Source: Neocallimastix lanati (nom. inval.) (Eukaryota > Neocallimastigomycota > Neocallimastigomycetes > Neocallimastigales > Neocallimastigaceae). Taken from it: DNA of 64,000 nucleotides. The notes beneath the pieces are model-generated. The model had not been told where the DNA came from, ran no database searches, and saw only the letters and a program-made list of their open reading frames with translations. Position numbers and translations under genes: made by a program. Below, piece by piece: positions 1 through 13,450 of this stretch (position 1 is its first letter; each line of letters begins with the position of its first letter). The DNA is taken from the NCBI GenBank assembly GCA_016946835.1, contig JACVTC010000198.1:53501-117500 (forward strand), given 5' to 3'.

Positions 1-111
1 ATATCTATAATTTAAATATTTCTTATTTTTATGGTAAAAATATTAATCTATAGTATATTATTTTTCTCTTTTTTTCAATATGTTTTAATAAATTCATATA
101 TATACTATTTC

Positions 112-147
<36 letters not shown>

Positions 148-180
148 ATTATTAGGTAAATTTCTTTCAGTTTTTTTAAA

Positions 181-319
<139 letters not shown>

Positions 320-484
320 CGTTCCTTCAATAAATAATTAAAAACAGAAAAAACCAAAATAATATATTTCTAATTTTACCTATACATTTATTTATAATTG
401 ATTTATATATTTTTAATTAATTTAAGTACATATATTATATATCTTTAAAAAAAATATATATATATATATATATAACAATAAAAG

Positions 485-541
485 TGTAATAATATGTTAT
501 AAATGTAATAATATGTTATAAATGTAATAATATGTTATAAA
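485..541. repeat. 19-bp tandem repeat, three copies
   Basis: The unit TGTAATAATATGTTATAAA is repeated three times head to tail, and a fourth copy breaks off at TGTACATAATAAT. It has no apparent coding meaning. It looks like a young minisatellite. Confidence 0.85.
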
Positions 542-1547
542 TGTACATAATAATATAAAATTTAAAATTTACCTTTTAAATTAAAATTTTATAAAAAAAA
601 AACTATTGCAATAAATGTAATGTTTTTCCACTATTTTAAATTATCATTTAAAGATTATTAAAAAAGTATGTTTATTTTTTGTTTTTATAAGATTAGTAAT
701 TGAAATTTCTATTCCTTAAATTAAACTTTTGGTCGTTATAATTAAAATAAAAAATATATATATGAAGAATTTATTTTTTCCTTTTTTTTTTTATTATTAT
801 TATTATTATTTATATTAAAAATAAATCTTCCATAATATTTATTATTATATTGAAATAATATTGTTATCATATATAATCATATATAAATTATCATATATTA
901 TTTAATATGCTTTTTTTAGTAAAAAAAAAAAAAAAAATAAAAAAAAAACATATAAAATGAAATCCTATATTTTTCCTAATTTTTGTCACTTGTTAATAAT
1001 ATTAATAATAGTTTATATGTTCTTGTTAATATTTTTATTATCAAAACTAAGAATTATTTCAATAATTATTTTTGGAAATGTATAATAGTCATTATTATTA
1101 GTACTATTTGTTTATTAATATAAATCCAATATTAAAAAATAATTATTAATTATAAAATATTTTATTATAGAATATTATTATTAATAATTATTATTATTTA
1201 TTATTTGTTATTTAGTTGTTGCTTTTCATATTAATACAACAATAAATCAGATGTAACGATATATGTAAATGAAATACCTTTTTATTTATAAAAATATTTA
1301 AAAAAAATGAAAAATGAAAAACAAATAATAATAAAAATAATAATAATTAAAAAAATATATATACTTCTATAAATTATAAAATAAAATAAAAAAATAAATG
1401 TAATAAAATTTTTAAATTATAAAAAGAGCAACATACGTTAATGAATAAGATTAATCAATAATTAATTAATTATTAATTTAATAACTTTTATATAATATTT
1501 AAAGTTTAAATTTTTGTAGTTTTTTCATATTCTTTAAATAGTATTTA

Positions 1548-1850
1548 ATTTTATTTTATTTTATTTTATTTTGTTTTTTATTTTATTTTATTTTACTTTA
1601 TTTTATTTTATTTTACTTTATTTTATTTTATTTTATTTTATTTTATTTTATTTTATTTTATTTTATTTTATTTTATTTTATTTTATTTAATCTGTACTTA
1701 TATTCATATTCTACTATATATTTTATTTTATTTTATTTTATTTAATCTGTACTTATATTCATATTCTACTATATATTTTATTTTATTTTATTTTATTTAA
1801 TCTGTACTTATATTCATATTCTACTATATATTTTATTTTATTTTATTTTA
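1548..1850 (-). repeat. TTTTA pentanucleotide array with interspersed 34-bp unit
   Basis: A TTTTA array is interrupted three times (about 1688, 1744 and 1800) by a conserved unit beginning AATCTGTACTTATATTCATA and ending in CTACTATATA. The same unit occurs on the opposite strand in the array at 4310-5470 and again in this orientation at 5716-5900. The three blocks are therefore copies of one composite repeat family. The reading frames it opens are artefacts, because TTTTA contains no stop in some frames. Confidence 0.9.
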
Positions 1851-2327
1851 TTATTATAAATTATATTATATCTATTTAACTTTTTTTAAAACATTTTCTT
1901 CTTTTTATTATATATTAAAATTTTCATATACACATAAATTTATTTTCATTTTTATAATAAAACTTTATTATTTAACAAAATATATTTTTGTTTTGGTTTA
2001 TTTTATATTATATATATATATATTTTATTATATATATATTCTTTTTTGTTATTTTTTTTTGTATTGTTTTTTATGGTTAAATTATAATACTTTGTATAAA
2101 GTATGACAAAAAAATAAATGAATACTTTCAAAAATATTTATAATACAAGATAACAATTATAACTAGAAAATAATCATAGATGATGTAATAATAAAGAAAT
2201 AATTATAAAAAAATGAATTAAATATTAAATAGAAATTTTAGTAAATAATGATAATAATAATAAATATGAATGTAATTAAAATAATATTCATTTATTCTAT
2301 GTTTATCTTTTAATTTTTTTTACATTA

Positions 2328-2369
<42 letters not shown>

Positions 2370-3149
2370 AAAAAAATTGATTATCTTTAAAAAATGATAA
2401 TGCACTACCAAAATTACCAAATAAAAAAAAAAAAAAAAAGTAAATAAAATTAAATGAAGAAATAAGAAATTAAGAAATGGTAATAATTAGATATAATTTT
2501 TAAATTAAACTTTCATTTTCAATAAATAATATTTAAAAAAAAAATAATAATAATAAATAAATAAAATATATTTATAAATATGTTGATTGTATAATTTTTT
2601 CATTCTTTTATTTAAAAAACAACAAAATGAGAATATTTACATATATTTATTTAAATTTTACATATTTAAAAAGAATATATATATATTTGGGGAGGTTGCA
2701 TTACGCCAATTTTTCACGTGATATATATAAATTTGTGGCTATAGCTATATTATGCTACATAATATTATTTTATTGTATTATTTTGTTATTTCACTTTTTA
2801 AATTAATTATTAAGTGAATAATTAAATAAATCATATAATGGTTAGATTTTATGATTTTAATTCTTTTATTTAAATGCTAATAATAACAAATTATATAAAA
2901 ATATAAATGTTATTAAAAATATAAATATTATTAATAATAATTCTCTTATTTAAATGTTATTAAAAAAAATAATAATTATAATGATAAAATTATTAATTAT
3001 AGAGACGTATTTGAAAATTTATTTAAACTGTATATATTTAATTAGCTTTATAAATTAAATTTTTGAATGACAGAATTTTGATTATTTCGTTTGTTTATTC
3101 CTCATTTTTTAATTATTTATTATAAAATAATATTTATATTATATTATTT
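1851..3149. other. A/T-only intergenic DNA with one element-end-like patch
   Basis: I see no gene here. A poly(A) run covers about 2334-2367. At 2690-2720 a GC-richer patch carries GGTTGCATTACGCCAA followed by CACGTGAT. It resembles the ends of the MITE-like element near 16.9-17.06 kb and a motif at 22.4 kb, so it may be a relic of the same repeat family. Confidence 0.6.
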
Positions 3150-4168
3150 AAATCAGTTAAACAATCAAACCACAAATTAATAATATTATTTCTATCATAT
3201 TTAGTATCAATTAACTTGGTTTCAATATTTTTGTAGTGTTCAATTAAGACACTGATTTCATTAGCTTTATTTATTGCTCTTTTTTTTATTTTCCAAATTC
3301 CTCTTATTTTTCTTTGATAATCATAATATGGTAAATGTTTAAGTTTATTTAATTTATCTATTAATTCATAATAAGATGGTATTGTTGGAAATAAATTATT
3401 TAAATAACTGTTGATTCTGAAACTATAATATTATTGTTACATGTATTAGCATTTTTTTTTTTAATTTTTTAAATATTTTATATATTTCTTGTTCTTTATT
3501 TTGTAATATTGCAAAAGAAGTAGTGTAAAAACTATCTAATTCTTTAGCGTAAGTTCTTGTAATAAATAATTGATAACTAAATTTAGGGGAAATATAAAAT
3601 GTACCATCAACAAATATATCATTATTATATTCCCTAAATAATTTTACTTGAAAAGGAGATTGAAAAATTATTAAATTAATATTTTTTGAATATCATAAAA
3701 TTTTCACCTCACTTTGTTTTATATTGTTTTATAATATTTAGATTCATTAGGAATTTCAGTAAATGTTGTTACATTGGATGGTAGTTTTTATTTAAATTTC
3801 TTGATATTTGGGATTTAATTGAATTATATTCTGAACATATAAATCTCATTTCTTTAGAAATTTTATTATATAGGGGTTTTATTTTTATACCATAAGGAAT
3901 TGAACTTTTTTCAATTCCATCTTTAATTTTATGTTTCATTATAGATAGAGATATATCGTATTCTTTTTCAGGATGATTATGTAAACTATCATATTTTAAG
4001 ATTTCTTTCTTATTTAAAATAATATAAGATTTACATTTATTTCTGTACATAAACTTTTGAATTATCTTTTCTTATATATGAAAAATTAAATTTATATTTT
4101 TTATTGATAATAATTTATTTTTTTCCTTTGTTAGACTCATTTACATCAATAATTAGATTTTCTTCCAT
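3150..4168 (-). pseudogene. Decayed FLYWCH / MULE-type transposase
   Basis: Read on the minus strand from an ATG at 4168, the broken frames give a FLYWCH-like zinc-finger segment. It has a K-Y-x-F-x-F-S-Y-I-R-K stretch, then C-K-S-Y-I-I, ending in the diagnostic H-N-H-P near 3975. A second stretch (about 3640-3480) reads D-I-F-V-D-G-T-F followed by a Y-Q-L-F block and N-K-E-Q-E-I-Y-K. This is the typical start of a MULE transposase catalytic domain, whose first catalytic Asp lies in the VDGTF motif. A further stretch to about 3150 is protein-like but unassigned. At least four frameshifts or stops separate the pieces, so it cannot encode an active transposase. An intact open stretch at 4050-3772 covers only the middle of the FLYWCH part and the linker. 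FLYWCH-MULE assignment is by motif; the exact family is not determined. Confidence 0.72.
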
Positions 4169-4299
4169 TTCTATATTTTTATAAATATTTTTTAATTATA
4201 TAATTAAAATTATTATATTAATTATCCAATATTATTCTAAATACTAATTTTGAAAAATTAGTTTTTCAATTATTTGTAAAAAAAAAAATAAATAAATAA

Positions 4300-5470
4300 A
4301 GAATGTAATAGTAAGTACAAGTATACAAAATAAAATAAAATAAATAGTAGAATATAAATATAAGTACAGATTGAATAAAATAAAATAAAATAAAATAAAA
4401 TAAAATAAAATAAAATAAATAGTAGAATATAAATATAAGTACAGATTGAATAAAATAAAATAAAATAAAATAAAATAAAATAAAATAAAATAAAATAAAA
4501 TAAATAGTAGAATATAAATATAAGTACAGATTGAATAAAATAAAATAAAATAAAATAAAATAAAATAAAATAAAATAAAATAAAATAAAATAAAATAAAA
4601 TAAAATAAAATAAAATAAAATAAAATAAAATAAAATAAAATAAAATAAAATAAAATAAAATAAAATAAAATAAAATAAAATAAAATAAAATAAAATAAAA
4701 TAAAATAAAATAAAATAAAATAAAATAAAATAAAATAAAATAAAATAAAATAAAATAAAATAAAATAAAATAAATAAATAAAATAAAATAAAATAAAATA
4801 AAATAAAATAAAATAAAATAAAATAAAATAAAATAAATAGTAGTATATAAATATAAGTACAGATTGAATAAAATAAAATAAAATAAAATAAAATAAAATA
4901 AAATAAAATAAATAGTAGAATATAAATATAAGTACAGATTGAATAAAATAAAATAAAATAAAATAAAATAAAATAAAATAAAATAAATAGTAGAATATAA
5001 ATATAAGTACAGATTGAATAAAATAAAATAAAATAAAATAAATAGTAGAACATAAATATAAGTACAGATTGAATAAAATAAAATAAAATAAAATAAAATA
5101 AAATAAAATAAAATAAAATAAAATAAAATAAAATAAAATAAAATAAAATAAAATAAAATAAAATAAAATAAAATAAAATAAAATAAAATAAAATAAAATA
5201 AAATAAAATAAAATAAAATAAAATAAAATAAAATAAAATAAAATAAAATAAAATAAAATAAAATAAAATAAAATAAAATAAAATAAAATAAAATAAAATA
5301 AAATAAAATAAAATAAAATAAAATAAAATAAAATAAAATAAAATAAAATAAAATAAATAGTAGAATATAAATATAAGTACAGATTGAATAAAATAAAATA
5401 AAATAAAATAAAATAAAATAAATATTGAATGTAATAATATAAAAGTACAAGTATATAAAATAAAATAAAG
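4300..5470 (+). repeat. Composite TAAAA array with eight interspersed 34-bp units
   Basis: About 1.1 kb of TAAAA pentanucleotides is punctuated by a conserved unit TAGTAGAATATAAATATAAG followed by TACAGATTGAA. Copies lie near 4346, 4424, 4505, 4847, 4912, 4987, 5041 and 5357. Both ends carry a variant of GAATGTAATA...AAGTACAAGTATA, suggesting that the array grew between two copies of an end sequence. Long minus-strand open frames (FILFY repeats) are a trivial consequence of the TTTTA unit and are not genes. Confidence 0.95.
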
Positions 5471-5715
5471 TAAATATTTATTATTATTTTTAATTAAAGA
5501 ATATTAAAGACAATTTATTTTTAAAAATAAAATGTTTTATTTAATTATATATGTTAGAAAGCAAAAAAATCATTTATATTTAATGAGATTATTAACAATC
5601 AATAACATTGTTTTATATATTAAATTACATCATCAATTGAATACAATAAAAATGTAAAAAATTTTCATTTCTAAAACATTGATCTGTAATATTCTTTAAT
5701 AAAAAAAAATATTAG

Positions 5716-5990
5716 ATATTTATTTTATTTTATTCAATCTCTACTTATATTTATATTCTACTATTTATTTTATTTTATTTTATTCAATCTGTACTTTATA
5801 TTTAATATTCTACTATTAATTTTATTTTATTTTATTTTATTTTATTTTATTTTATTTTATTTTATTCAATCTGTACTTTATACTCATATTCTACTATTTA
5901 TTTTTATTTTATATACTTATTACATTCTTTATTTATTTATTTATTTGTTTGTTTATTTATTTATACATTTATTTTTTTTACATATAATTT
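5716..5990 (-). repeat. Inverted copy of the composite pentanucleotide array
   Basis: TTTTA repeats carry three copies of the interspersed unit in the orientation opposite to 4300-5470. They end in the complement of the GAATGTAATA end sequence, followed by a TTTA run. Together with 4300-5470 this forms a large imperfect inverted repeat around a spacer of about 250 bp (5471-5715). Confidence 0.88.
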
Positions 5991-6242
5991 TATTAAAATT
6001 TTTTATGGCGTTAACAAAAAATTTTACAAGCCATTAAAAATAAATGGCGTATTGAAAATTTGTATTAATAAAAAAAGTAACCCAATAGTTTAAATAATTT
6101 ATAACAAACTTTATAAATTATTGTTATAATGGTTTATTATATAATATTAATATTAATTATTCAATATTCCTAATTATAATTTATTATTTATTTTAACATA
6201 ATTATTTATTAACATTAATATATTATTTACAAACATTATTAC

Positions 6243-6275
<33 letters not shown>

Positions 6276-6380
6276 TTATTACTTTTTAATATAGATATTA
6301 TTACATAATTATTATTATTTATTTATTTCTATTGCTTTATTTTGGTATGTTTTTTATATTGTAGTTATTAATACTATCTT

Positions 6381-6414
<34 letters not shown>

Positions 6415-7341
6415 TACTTTTATAATTTATTTGTGATTTATTAATCCATATTTATTTTATTATTATTATTGAAATATATTCTAAAAGAAAGAAAATAATG
6501 GATAGATATAAAAGAAATTTTAAATATAATTTTTCCATTTTGAGGCATAAATAAAACTCATAATATATATATATATTTATAATTATAAAAGCTTTTAATT
6601 TTCCAAAAATTATTTAATAAAATAGTATTTATATAATATTAGTCTTATATAAAAAGATATATATTATTTTTATATAAATAAAAGCTCATTGACATGATTT
6701 AGTTTTATTATTTCCAAATGTTTAGTTCAATAATAGAATATGTATATATAATATAATAATTCTTTTATTACTTTATTTTACTATTGATCTTAATAACTTT
6801 TATTTAAATATTTTATTATTTAAATATTATAATTATCTTTTTAAAAAATATTATTAATCATATTTATTTCTAGTTTTTTCTTTAAAATAAAATAAAAAAA
6901 AATAAAAAATAAAAAAATAAAAAGTAGTATTAGTATTCAAAATTTAATATTATATAATACAATCAATTAAAATCAACATAAAGAAGGAAAGTTAATGATA
7001 ATTTTAATATTTATAATACAAAAAAAAAAAAAAAAAAAAAAAAACTTTATTTTTTTATATATATATATGTATTCACATAAACAACATTTTCTATCAATTT
7101 GAATTTAATATTTCAGCCTTAATTTAAAATAACATAAAAAGAATTATATTAATAAATAAGATTAAAATAATTCTTCAAAATAGATATTCTTTTCCTAATT
7201 ATTTTAATTGTTTCTATAATTATTATAAATATTTATTATTTTGAAAAGATAGTATAAAATTATTTAAAATATTTTTAAATTTTTTTCTTCTTTTTTTCTT
7301 TTTTAATTTAGAAAGAAAAAATTATCCTTAATTAATTATTA

Positions 7342-7379
<38 letters not shown>

Positions 7380-8178
7380 TATATTTTATTAATTGTTATT
7401 TGAAATTATATATATTAAAAAAAAATATTTATACCTGAAAATTAAAAAAAAATATTTATACCTGAAAATTAAAAAAAAAAAAAAAAAAAAGAAGAGAAAA
7501 AAAAAATGTTTATATAATGTATTAACTATTTTTTTCTTTCTTTTTTTGTTATTACTTTTCTCTCTCATTACTTCTTATGCAATATTAATAATCTTATAAT
7601 TGTATTTATATGTTTACTGAAAGAAATGCAAAGTTAAATATTAAAATAATTTTATAATATATAACTATATTAATTATTCACTTGTATATCTGGAATATGA
7701 AATAATAATAATAAAAATTAATAAAAAAAAAAAAAAAAAAGGGACAAATAATTAAAAATACTCGGTATATTAATGATAGTACAAGAAAAATAAAATTAAA
7801 AAATAAAATAAAATAAAATAAAAATATTATTATAAAAACAAAAAACTTCAACATTTTTTTTCCCAAAAACTAATATATATAATCTTTATAATCATTATAT
7901 TATTGTATAACATAATATCTAAAAAAAAAAATAATAATAATAATATACAATAAATAATATATATATATCATCAATATTTAACAAGCTTGATATAAAAAAA
8001 AATTTAATAAAAATTCATTATTTTAATATTTATTAAACATATAAGAATATGGAGAATACATAATAATACTAAAGCAAATCATAATTAATAACAATTACTA
8101 TTATCCTTTCATAAATATTGATAAATTATTTTCCTTCTTTTAAAAACAAAAGGAAAAAAATAGTATTAATAATCCTTA

Positions 8179-8226
<48 letters not shown>

Positions 8227-8273
8227 TATTATATATATTATATATAAAATATACAATAAATAATAAGAATAAA
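5991..8273. other. A/T-only upstream region of the cyclase-like gene
   Basis: No gene is visible. The stretch contains poly(A) runs (about 6389, 7020, 8185), an ATT array near 6238-6275 and A/T microsatellites. Short open frames at 7393-7599 and 7678-7866 are built of poly-Lys, Phe and Ile from homopolymers and are rejected. The last 60 bases before 8274 are an AT dinucleotide run, presumably part of the promoter or leader of the next gene. Confidence 0.7.
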
Positions 8274-9221
8274 ATGGAAACCTCAACAAGTTTGCCTGAG
8301 CAAGGTACCCTTCTGAGTAACGTTGCAAAAAATGAATTAACTTCAGTTAAATTAATAAAATCATCGAGCATTTTATTTGAAAATAATAAAAATAACGAAG
8401 AAGAGGGTATTGACAGTAATGACGATGAAGACGTACCAATTAGACCATTTGGAAATTTAAAAAATTCAATTGAAAATATTGAAAATATTAACGATGATAA
8501 TAAAAATAATGATAATTCAGTAAAAAATGAAGATAATTATAAAATTGAATTAGAATATGAAAAAGTTTTAAAATCATTTTTACCATTTCATCTACAGAAC
8601 TATTTAGAAAATTTGGACGAAGAAGAAGCTGATACTCTTAAAACAATTAATGTAGAAACATTTTGTGTTGTAGCAGCAATTAATATATCGGGTAAAAATA
8701 AAAAAAATAATAAATAAGAAAAATAATAATAAATGAATGAATAATAAATTAATATTTATATAATTAAAATATAGTAATTTTAATTATAAAAAAAAAAAAA
8801 AGAATTTTTAATTTAAAAAAAAATACTAGCAACAATAACTAAATAAATAAATATAAAAAAAATAAATAAATAAATAAATATAAAATTAATATAATTAATA
8901 ATAAATATTTATATATATACTGTTTTAATTTTAATTATTATTACATTAATTGATTTAAAAACAATTTTTAGAAATCTTTGATTTTATAAATTATTTACAA
9001 ACAAAAGGAAAACCCGGAAGTAAATATCTAAAAGAAGAATTGAATAAATATTTTTGTGAAATTATAGATTTCATATCAGAGAATAAAGGAGATATATGTA
9101 ATTGTTTTTAATATAATTTATGTGTATAATTATATAATATCAAATTATCAATATTCTTTCTTAATCAATTTAAAATTAAATAAAGTAAAAAAAAAATAAT
9201 TAATTAAATATATGTTCTTAA

Positions 9222-9256
<35 letters not shown>

Positions 9257-9731
9257 TTATCTTAAATTAATTTTTATTTATTCAGTAAATGTAACAGGTA
9301 TTAAAATAAATAAATTTATTAGATATATATATTATATGTATTAATATATATATTGCATTCAAAAAATTAAATAGAAAACTTCTATATTAATTTTTTTTTT
9401 AATATATATATATTATAAACTATAATCATTTATTTAATTATTTAATTTATTTAATATAACAAAATAAGAAAAAACATTATATATTTGTTGGACAATCAAT
9501 GAAAATGAATTGGATATGATCGATGATTGTTCTAGAGGGGATTTAGTTTATGATGCTTTAAAAGGTTGTTTAAAATTACTTGAAAATTATGGAAAACATA
9601 CTTTTACATTTGAAGATTATCAATTAAATTATGTGATGAAAATTGGTATAGATGCTGGTATGAATACTGTATTGTATATTGAAGTCGAAAAAGAACATCT
9701 ATGGCAATATATTAATGAAGGTAAATTAAAG

Positions 9732-9781
<50 letters not shown>

Positions 9782-9876
9782 TTTAGTTCATAAATTTCAA
9801 TTTTATTATAAAAAGTTTTCTTTATATATATATATATATTATTATTATTATATTGTATATATTATGTATATATTAT

Positions 9877-9919
<43 letters not shown>

Positions 9920-10053
9920 TTTATATGTATATTAATATTGCATTGGTTATAATTAAAGAAAAAAAATTGGCAATATAATAAACAATAAAAGAATATAATA
10001 AAATAAAAATAGTTATAATTATAACTAACAAATATATATATTTATATATATAT

Positions 10054-10120
<67 letters not shown>

Positions 10121-10880
10121 TTATATATTTACTAAAAAATTCCTTTAATGAATAAAAAATAACAAATAAAAATAAAATAAAACAAAATAAAATAACATAT
10201 AATAAAATAAAAATAAAAAAAGGATCAATCATAACACAAGCAAATTCAGTATTAAATTATAACACACCAGGAAAATTAGGTATTTCCCATCAAGCACTGA
10301 AATGGATCGGTGTTATCATTGATATTCCATCCTTAAATCTTGGAGCCTACGATAAAAAATGCATCATTATTGATAATTTAGATAATGTAGCAAGAAAAGT
10401 AGCAGAAATATCTGAAGATTCCGATAATGAAAATGAGGAAGAAGAGGAAGCAATAAGTCTAGAAAATAAAATTGAACGTTTTGCCCGATTTGTTAATGAT
10501 GATTTAGTCTATCGTTTTCAGGCCTGTTTCTATGATATATCGAAATATCATGAAGAATTAAAATTAACAACGATGATCGTAAAAATTGAAGAAATTAACT
10601 TTGAAACAAGTGATGATTTAGAAATCCTTCAAAAATCGATGAATTTGTTGATGAAAACTTTAATAAAGTATGAAGGAATTCTCAATAATGTTTACTTTGA
10701 TAATAAATTATTTGTCTTTGAATGTATTTTTGGTGCTCCACCCCTTGTTCATGAAAATGACGCCCTTTATGCGGTTGAAGCAGCCATTGAAACTGCTGGA
10801 TTTTTAAGAAGATTGCTTAATTGTTATTATATTTCAATTTCTACAGGAATATCATGGTATACTGGTTTGGTAAATTTATA

Positions 10881-10943
<63 letters not shown>

Positions 10944-13375
10944 TTATTATTATTATTATTTTATTATCAAATTATTTTTAATAACATATATATATAATAT
11001 ATAAGTAATAATACTAAAAAAAATAAAAATAAAAATACTATATAATTAGATAAAGAATTAAATAAAAATAAAATTAAATTAAATAATAATAATAATAAAA
11101 TTATTAATATTTTATTAATTCTTAAATAATATATATTTATTAATATTAAAAAACTTTATAGGGTAATAATAATTATGGACATTTCTTCCAGGTAAATATT
11201 TATTTTTATTATAAAACATAAACGTATAATTTTAAATAATATATTCATATTATTAAATTAAAAAGTAATATATAATACATACATAATAATTATAATTATA
11301 ATATTAATAATAATTAAAATATATATAAGTTTGGAGAAAGCGTTGATTATGCTTGTAAGTTATATTAAATATGATAAACAGTTAATATATATATATATAT
11401 AAAATTATAAATTATTAAAATAATTATTAATATTTTATATTAAAATTGCTAATTTTTTATTAACATATTATTATTAAATAAAACCATTAAAAATAAAAAT
11501 AATTTATAACGCAAATAAATAAAACACCTTTTTAGATAAAATATTTACTTCTCCAAGATCAAAATACAGTATACTCTGTGATGAAAATACTTATTTATTA
11601 ACAGAAAATTACATAAATTTTGTTAATATTGGTAATTTAAAATATCAGAAAAATGAGAAAACAGAATCAAGTAAATATAAATCTTAATAGATAAGAAACT
11701 TTAATAGAAATAAAATAAAAATAAAATAATTTTCCATAAATAATAACTAATAACCTGTTAATTAAATAATAATAATAATAATCCTTTATATATTTCTTTT
11801 AGAAAAATTATATGTTGTCATTAATCAAAAGAAGAGCATAAGTATTTTACCCTCAAATAATGATATTATAGATGAAAATTTTGATAAAACTAATATAAAT
11901 TTAGTAGGTAAAAATTATCAATGGAATTTATGTACCTCCTTGTTAAAAAAATTTGTACATAGTAATAAACGAAGAGTTTTGATTATACAAGGAGAAGAAG
12001 GTTACGGAATTACACCATTTATTAATAATTTTGAGAAAAAAGCCATAGAAAATGGATGTTCCGTTTGGTAAATTATATAATTTTTTAATCATTTTATTCT
12101 TTCACATATATATATATTATTTTTATTTTTTTATTTTTATTTTTGTTTGTTTTTTTTTTTTTTTTTTATTTATATTTTTTTTTTATTTATAATATTTAAT
12201 ATATTACTATATTATTTATTTATTATTATTAATAAATTATATTTTAATGTTATAACTATTATATATTTGTATTAAAATAACAAAAACAACAATTATAACA
12301 AAAAAAAAAAAAAAAAAAGTGTGGGAAAAATTTTAGATGAAAATAAATTAACACCATTTGCACTATATGAAAGTTTATTACGAGAAGTGATCAAGATAAC
12401 AGTAAATGAAAAAAGAAAGCAGGAACAACAACGACATAAAAAAAATTTAACTTCATTAATTGAAGAAGAGGAAGAAAGTCAAAATAGTATTTTTAATAAA
12501 AGTATAAACTCTCTTAAAGATTTGGAGAAAAATACTAATACTCATCCTCCAAAACTAAATAATTTCAAATTAATTGGTAAAAAATCAGCAATGAAACGAA
12601 ATCATGGACCAAGAAGTGCCTTAAAAAATAAAAAAATAAAAAAAGCAACTTCTACTACGGTATCTTTTGATCAATCCGTTGTAACAAGCACAGAAAATGA
12701 AGAAGAACTTGAACAAGAAAGTATTTCAAAATTAGAAAAACCAAAAATTAAAAAAAGAGTTAGTATTTTGGATGATCAAGAATCCATTGTTACCAATAAT
12801 ACAAATATTAAAATCTTTTCTGGAAATACCTTTGAGGAGGATATTTTGGAAGCTCTTTTCTATCTGGATGAACGTGAAGAAATTGCTCCCTTACTCAATA
12901 TTATTTATTCTAATCGATTTGAACTGACTAATGAAGTTAAAATTATCAATAAACGAATGGTTTTTTATGAACTTTTCAATCTTATTTGTCGTTTATTGAA
13001 TAAACTTTCCTTTATCACTCCCTTAGTAATTATTTTAGATAATGCACATCTTCAGGATTATTTCTCCTGGAAATTAACAAATATGGTCTTCAAAAGATGC
13101 ACCAAACTATTCCTTTGTATTTGTACCCGTCCTCGATCCTTTTATACATCCCCTGAAATAAAATATGTCACCAAGGATATCTGGGATAGTTTATATACCA
13201 CTATTGTTACTTTAGAAAATTTTTCAGAAGCAGATACCCAAAAATTTTTAACTCTTTATTATAATGAAATCAAAAAATTAAAATATGTAAAGAATAAATG
13301 TGTAAGAGTTAATAATGAATTAGTTTTTAATCTCTGGAAACTTACTGAAGGTATATATATATGTATATATATATT

Positions 13376-13450
<75 letters not shown>

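Noticed and set aside
4244-5450. Two overlapping minus-strand open frames of 269 and 394 codons (FILFY repeats)
   Set aside because: They are translations of the TTTTA pentanucleotide array, which lacks stops in several frames; there is no non-repeat coding sequence.
4300-5470. CRISPR-like repeat-spacer array
   Set aside because: The conserved 34-bp unit alternates with simple TAAAA runs of variable length, not unique spacers, and the genome is eukaryotic.
8183-9878. Treating the cyclase region as several small separate genes
   Set aside because: The short frames join in phase through GT-AG introns into one product that aligns with soluble adenylyl cyclase.
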